Origin: Cotesia glomerata
Taxonomy: Eukaryota > Arthropoda > Insecta > Hymenoptera > Braconidae
Length of the DNA: 64,000 bases
Assembly: GCF_020080835.1 (NCBI RefSeq)
Contig: NC_058164.1
Span: 2,604,001-2,668,000 of the forward strand
Direction of reading: 5' to 3'
Position numbers and translations under genes: made by a program. Numbering within the stretch: position 1 is the first letter of the stretch; every line of letters starts with the position of its first letter. Shown here piece after piece: positions 59,610-64,000 of this stretch. Below the pieces are notes generated by a model. The model saw only the letters and a program-made list of their open reading frames with translations, did no database searches and was not told the DNA's origin.

Positions 59610-61579
59610 CAATGTAGCATAAATTATCAATGCATCAAGAATCACCCGAGAAAAGAGCCAAACAACAAGCAATATCTTCCAGAGGCGTTTATCTGCGTTA
59701 AAGTAATTTATTTGTTACAATCGGCTCAAACGGAAATGCAAAGAAATAAAAAAGAGGAGATCATAGATAAAATGTATTTTTCACCGAGAAAAAACGGACG
59801 AATCAACAGGTCTTAGCAGTACAGCAATGATGTTGAATAACTGGAGCACGGGAACGTTAAAAAATAAAATCATTCGTGCGAGCCACCAACCGAACACGTT
59901 CTTGCACCTCGGTATCCTCTTTGGAAAGCTCAAAAGCATCGAAGCGGCAACACCCCGCGTATCAATCTCCACCGCCTGCGGGTTCGGCTACTATAAATCT
60001 TGCTTGCCTCATGGCATGCTCTTTCTATTCTCTCACCCCGCCGCCCGACGACTCTTTCTACAGTCCTCTAAAGCGTTAGCTCACAACCTGTAGCTGTACA
60101 TTTTACACATTTCAAATGTACCATCGACAGAGAACACTTTAAACAACTTTCATTCTTTCTCACTTACTCCCATTTGTCTATCTTTCTCCTACTTTTACTT
60201 AAACACGTTCTTCTTGGATCTAACATGTATAAATACCAAGTGTATTCACATATATATTTCATTTCCAATGTTAGGAAAGCGGAGAAAAGGATTTAACTTG
60301 TATGCATGAAACATGGCAGATTTCTTAACAAATCATTTCAATCGTGATTTATTATTTGGATTTTGAATTTTATAACAATTTGTCAATATTACGAAAAACT
60401 TTGAGTACTTTTTAAAATGTAATATTTCATATTTACATATATTTCTTATACATTTTCGGGATTTAGTCTTCAAATTTAATTTATTAAGAAAATTATATTA
60501 TTCAAGCTCGAGTAAAATTTAATTAGATTTTACTTTCTGTCTCTTAAGTCTTAATTAAATTATTTATTAAATATTCTTGAATGAGACATTATATTTTGAT
60601 ATGATTACGTTCTGTAAAATCATTAATTAACAATTTCATTTTGAAATCTTTATTAAATTTTGACGAAGAACAATCTTAAATTTATGAAAACTTCTATAAA
60701 GTAGGTTATTTTAATTCAATTATGAACGGAAAAAATAAGTTCTGTAAAATCATGAATTTTGGATATTATATCCGACAGCTCTCATCTTTTATTTTTTTCC
60801 ACTTGTCTGCCGACATTCCAGATACCAATATTATCTCAACCACTAGCAACACCTCAACAACGATTATTCTTACTATTATACATACCATCATCACATATCT
60901 TGTTTCACCTGCATTTAATTTTGTATTCGTTTCTTCCAGACAATTGCCACACAACCTGACACGGGTGAAATCCGTCCAAGCCTCAAAATGAGAATGAGAA
61001 AAAGCGTTGACGAGAATTGAAAGAAAGAGAAGCGTAATAAAAGCTCTCGGAAAAAATAAATGCGAAAGAAAAGTTAAAGAGAGAAAATGCACCAGAGCCA
61101 GAGATTTTCTTATTCTTTTCTTCAGTAATTGTAGGGTCGTTACTTTGCACAAGTTTCTGCACTAACTTCACAGAGTATACTTCCATCCTCTCTTTATACT
61201 CCACTTTAATTTTATAAGCAAATCGATATCGTTAACGTTCAACTTTGAACATTCAATTAATTTATATATTTATTGTTGTTTCCTTCCCGTGAAAAAATTT
61301 TCTGATGTGGGAATATTAGGCTCTATGCATGGCAATGAAAAAATAATTTATTGTAATTTTGTATTATTTTTAGATATGTGAAAGATAATTAAAATTTAAA
61401 ATTAAACAAAAATTGGCTCAATTAATTATTGAGAATATATTGTCTTATCTAAATCTTATCTAATTGATCAAATAGATCAAAATAATTTTTACTTAATTCG
61501 AGTGGTTCTTCGTCTGTTTAACTATTACAATAAATACAAATATTTCATAACTAAAGTGAATATTTATATTGATTTTTTT
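58906..61579. other. Single-copy DNA with GC-rich island 59780-60100
   Basis: 58920-59110 iterates GAGATATTAT words. The island at 59780-60100 is the GC-richest block of the window, with CTATAAATC at 59990. A second mixed block lies at 60780-61200. Both are open on both strands without splice support. A T tract lies at 59579-59609. Confidence 0.35.
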
Positions 61580-62228
61580 TGCACGCCTCATAGCGCGAAG
61601 CGCGTGAGGTTGTGCTTTATACTTGACTCGTCAAAGTCAAACTATTTTGTGATCTTTAAATGTCTCTATCACAACCATATTACACTTATACAATGATATA
61701 AGTAGATGTACACCGAAAAAAACACTTAGATTAAACCATCTTTTACTTTATAAAATCATTTCATCTTGCTATTTTGAAAAAAAAAACGTTTTGAAAAAAA
61801 TTTTACGTGGACGTCCGGATGTTACTCCATTTTGGATGTATCAACGATTACTCCCGAACAAATTGATATTTCAAGACCGGACCTTTTTTATTAGTTTAAG
61901 AATTCGATGAACTGGGTCCGTATTTCATAGCAGTGGCCTAGTTTACGTATTTTTTTTTAAATTGAATTTTTATTAAAATTCACTACGATACAACCGTACA
62001 AAGCCAAACGAACTTTTCTTATTTGTCACGTGAAAACTCTGGCGCCACTTGATCAAGCTAGATTTTTTTAGACTGCGTGCGCATATGACAAGAAAAAAGG
62101 GCGCTGATATTAAAAAAAAAAAAATAAAAAATACTCTGTAAGAAATCACTTAATTATAATTTTTTTTTTAAATCAATTACACAATTAATTTTTTTCTTAA
62201 AAAATGAATGAGCGTTATGAGGCGAGCA
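61580..62228. mobile_element. TIR element family I, uninterrupted copy
   Basis: Inverted ends TGCACGCCTCATA and TTATGAGGCGAGCA. It matches the reverse complement of 42675-44396 and keeps the empty site for the 1067-bp insertion. GCGCGAAGCGCG forms a short hairpin near its left end. Confidence 0.85.
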
Positions 62229-63529
62229 CTTTTGGATTTTCCAAACTTTTTGTCAAAATATTCTTAAATAAAAATTTTTAAGCTAAGAAATTCTTTGCTA
62301 GACAATATTTTTTTCCCTCCGTGTAATCGATTAGAATACAAATTTAGAACTTAAAATCAATAAGAATGAATTCTCTTGTAAAGAGATGATTCAGCTATCA
62401 TTCGCCCTCTGTTGGATGCTTTTAAAACTATCTTTGGTTAAAAAATTATATACTATGCTTGACAAATACAAACTTGAAATACAATTACTACTTCTGACAA
62501 TAAATTACAATGAATGTAGTTGCAAGTGAGCGCAAAGCGATAGAATATTCATAAAAATAACTAATTTTTTGGTTGTAATGATCTAAGGGATGTCCCAAAG
62601 ATATTTCTTAGATTCTAGACATCTCAAGAACACTCGAGAGTCCAATAAATCATCGTAACCTCGACTTTTCGTCGTTAGAATACACTTCGGCTTACCGTAA
62701 CTTTAACAAGTACTCCTTTGAGGTTTATACTTTTAAAATTTATTTTTATTCATAAATAATTGATCTTTCAGCAAGAATAGAATTCTGTTACCTTCTTAAT
62801 TCAAAAACTTGTGGCCATAAATTTGTATATTTATAAATACAAAGTTTTACTTTTCATTTAATACTTAAACACTTAACTTCAATATCAGAATTCAATATAA
62901 TTATTTTGCACAATACAAAACCGGAAATCGGATTAACTTGGGCATTATACATTTTACATAATCATTTGAGCTGCATGGTTATTCATTGCGTCGTATGTAA
63001 TTATACGTATGCTATCAATACAACAATGACATCGATTACATTACCAGTACCCTTAGTAAATGTATCAGACGCTAAGCCCATAAGTTAACCAACACACACA
63101 TTAAAACATTATTTATTCTCATTGAATATATGTATTTTTGTCTCAACTAACCGACTAATGAGTGTTAGATTACATGGTAAAAAAATTAAGCTTTGTAACA
63201 CTGGTATCGTTTTATAATTTCATACGTGTCTCGAATAACATATCATCTATTGGAGAATTTATTTATTTATTCTTCTAGACGAACTTTATAGATTTTTTTC
63301 ATTATTTATGATTATGAAATATTATATATTTTTGCTTGAAAAATTTAAATTTCTCGCTTGAATTTTACTTTTCAATTTTACGATATAAAAATTCATAAGA
63401 TTTAAAAATAAGAAATTAATGACTTCATCTCAATTTTCAAAAATCAAATATTTATCAGATCTGATCAGATTTTAAGTCAATCGAAAGAGCTGAAAAATAA
63501 ACTGAGTTGGGAAATAGCAAGAATTTTTA
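62229..63529. other. AT-rich DNA, nothing recognised
   Basis: A CCGTGTAA end-like motif lies at 62322, but its partner was not found. No exon is supported. Confidence 0.4.
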
Positions 63530-64000
63530 GGGAAAGCCTTGATTGCAAGATCAATCATTTTCAGATTTATTGTGGAAAAAATTTCAAAAACACTGAAAAA
63601 AGAAATCTCGAAAAATTACAGTATATAATGCAACGTGGTGCTTCGTGATAAAAACTGGAAAAATTACAGTTTCAAATTGTAATTATTACATATTTTATAA
63701 GAATTATATTGTAGAATGTAATATTTAGATTGAAAGCTCTGAAAATTAAATTAAAAAATTGAATTTAGAAAAATGTTATTTCAAACTGTAATTTTTCTAG
63801 TTTTGATTACGACGGGACCGATTGTACATTTTATACTGTGATTATTCCTGTTTTCTTTTTTCCGTGAAATATAGTTCAAACGTAGGCTTAAGCCACGTTG
63901 CATTATATACTGTAATTTTTCGAGTTTTCTTTTTTCCGGGTTTTTGAGATTTTTTCCACAAAAAATCTGAAAATGATTGATCTTGTAATCAAGGCCTTCT
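63530..64000. mobile_element. Foldback element running off the right edge
   Basis: 63530-63640 and 63890-64000 are inverted copies (GATTGCAAGATCAATCATTT against AAATGATTGATCTTGTAATC). Inner blocks CGAAAAATTACAGTATATAA are also mirrored. The outer end lies beyond the window. Confidence 0.7.

Noticed and set aside
59781..60093. Three overlapping 60-90-codon frames in the GC-rich island
   Set aside because: GC-rich DNA has few stops. The frames overlap on both strands and none has splice or homology support.
60766..61152. 128-codon minus-strand frame
   Set aside because: Hydrophobic low-complexity translation with no family match or splice context, and overlapping frames are open on the other strand.
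1..64000. CRISPR arrays, bacterial operons or prophage genes
   Set aside because: No regularly spaced direct repeats with unique spacers and no clusters of tightly packed ORFs are present.

Overview
This window is nuclear DNA from a very AT-rich arthropod genome, almost certainly an insect. A parasitoid-wasp-like hymenopteran is my guess from base composition and repeat style, but it is not proven. The evidence for a eukaryote is one gene split by GT-AG introns, non-LTR retrotransposon fragments, tRNA-derived SINEs, Helitron-like elements and many terminal-inverted-repeat (TIR) elements. There is no bacterial or viral gene organisation.

The only securely identified gene is ACSS3 (short-chain, propionate-preferring acyl-CoA synthetase) on the + strand. 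It has twelve coding exons between 25149 and 35837 that splice into a 682-residue protein with the full adenylate-forming core. Introns fall into two classes. Seven are short (61-188 nt) and four are long (1.1-3.1 kb), and every long intron holds mobile DNA: a TIR MITE and a microsatellite-bearing repeat in intron 1, a Helitron inside a Helitron in intron 3, a TIR element carrying a Helitron in intron 7, and a palindromic Helitron fragment in intron 9. A possible non-coding first exon lies at 24635-24776 and a poly(A) signal at 36063.

Other coding signals are weak. A 46-codon ORF at 40150-40290 has a TATA-like box upstream and a poly(A) signal downstream. A 65-codon ORF lies on the minus strand at 52911-53108. 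A possible minus-strand untranslated first exon and promoter lies at 14708-14950. Fragments of non-LTR reverse transcriptase occur at 16.4-17.0, 46.3-46.7, 51.15-52.03 and 56.4-56.6 kb, all broken.

The rest is a repeat landscape. 1-20.5 kb: TIR and foldback elements, a palindromic Helitron (9.2-11.3 kb), a LINE 3' end and nested elements (18.8-20.5 kb). 20.5-24.6 kb: a MITE and a head-to-tail Helitron dimer within an older element. 36-46 kb: several nested TIR elements, a 1-kb near-perfect palindrome, and an element built from an iterated GGTAAAAGGGCG motif with a clean 4-bp target duplication. 46-64 kb: mostly single-copy AT-rich DNA with islands of higher GC, more TIR elements, a Helitron copy (53.4-54.5 kb) and a foldback running off the right edge.

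The main points of interest are the tandem Helitron dimer, the shared ACACNGAAAAAA termini on elements with unrelated interiors, the GGTAAAAGGGCG element with a paralogous empty site in the same window, the small ORF at 40.15 kb, and non-consensus residues in the ACSS3 ATP-binding loop.
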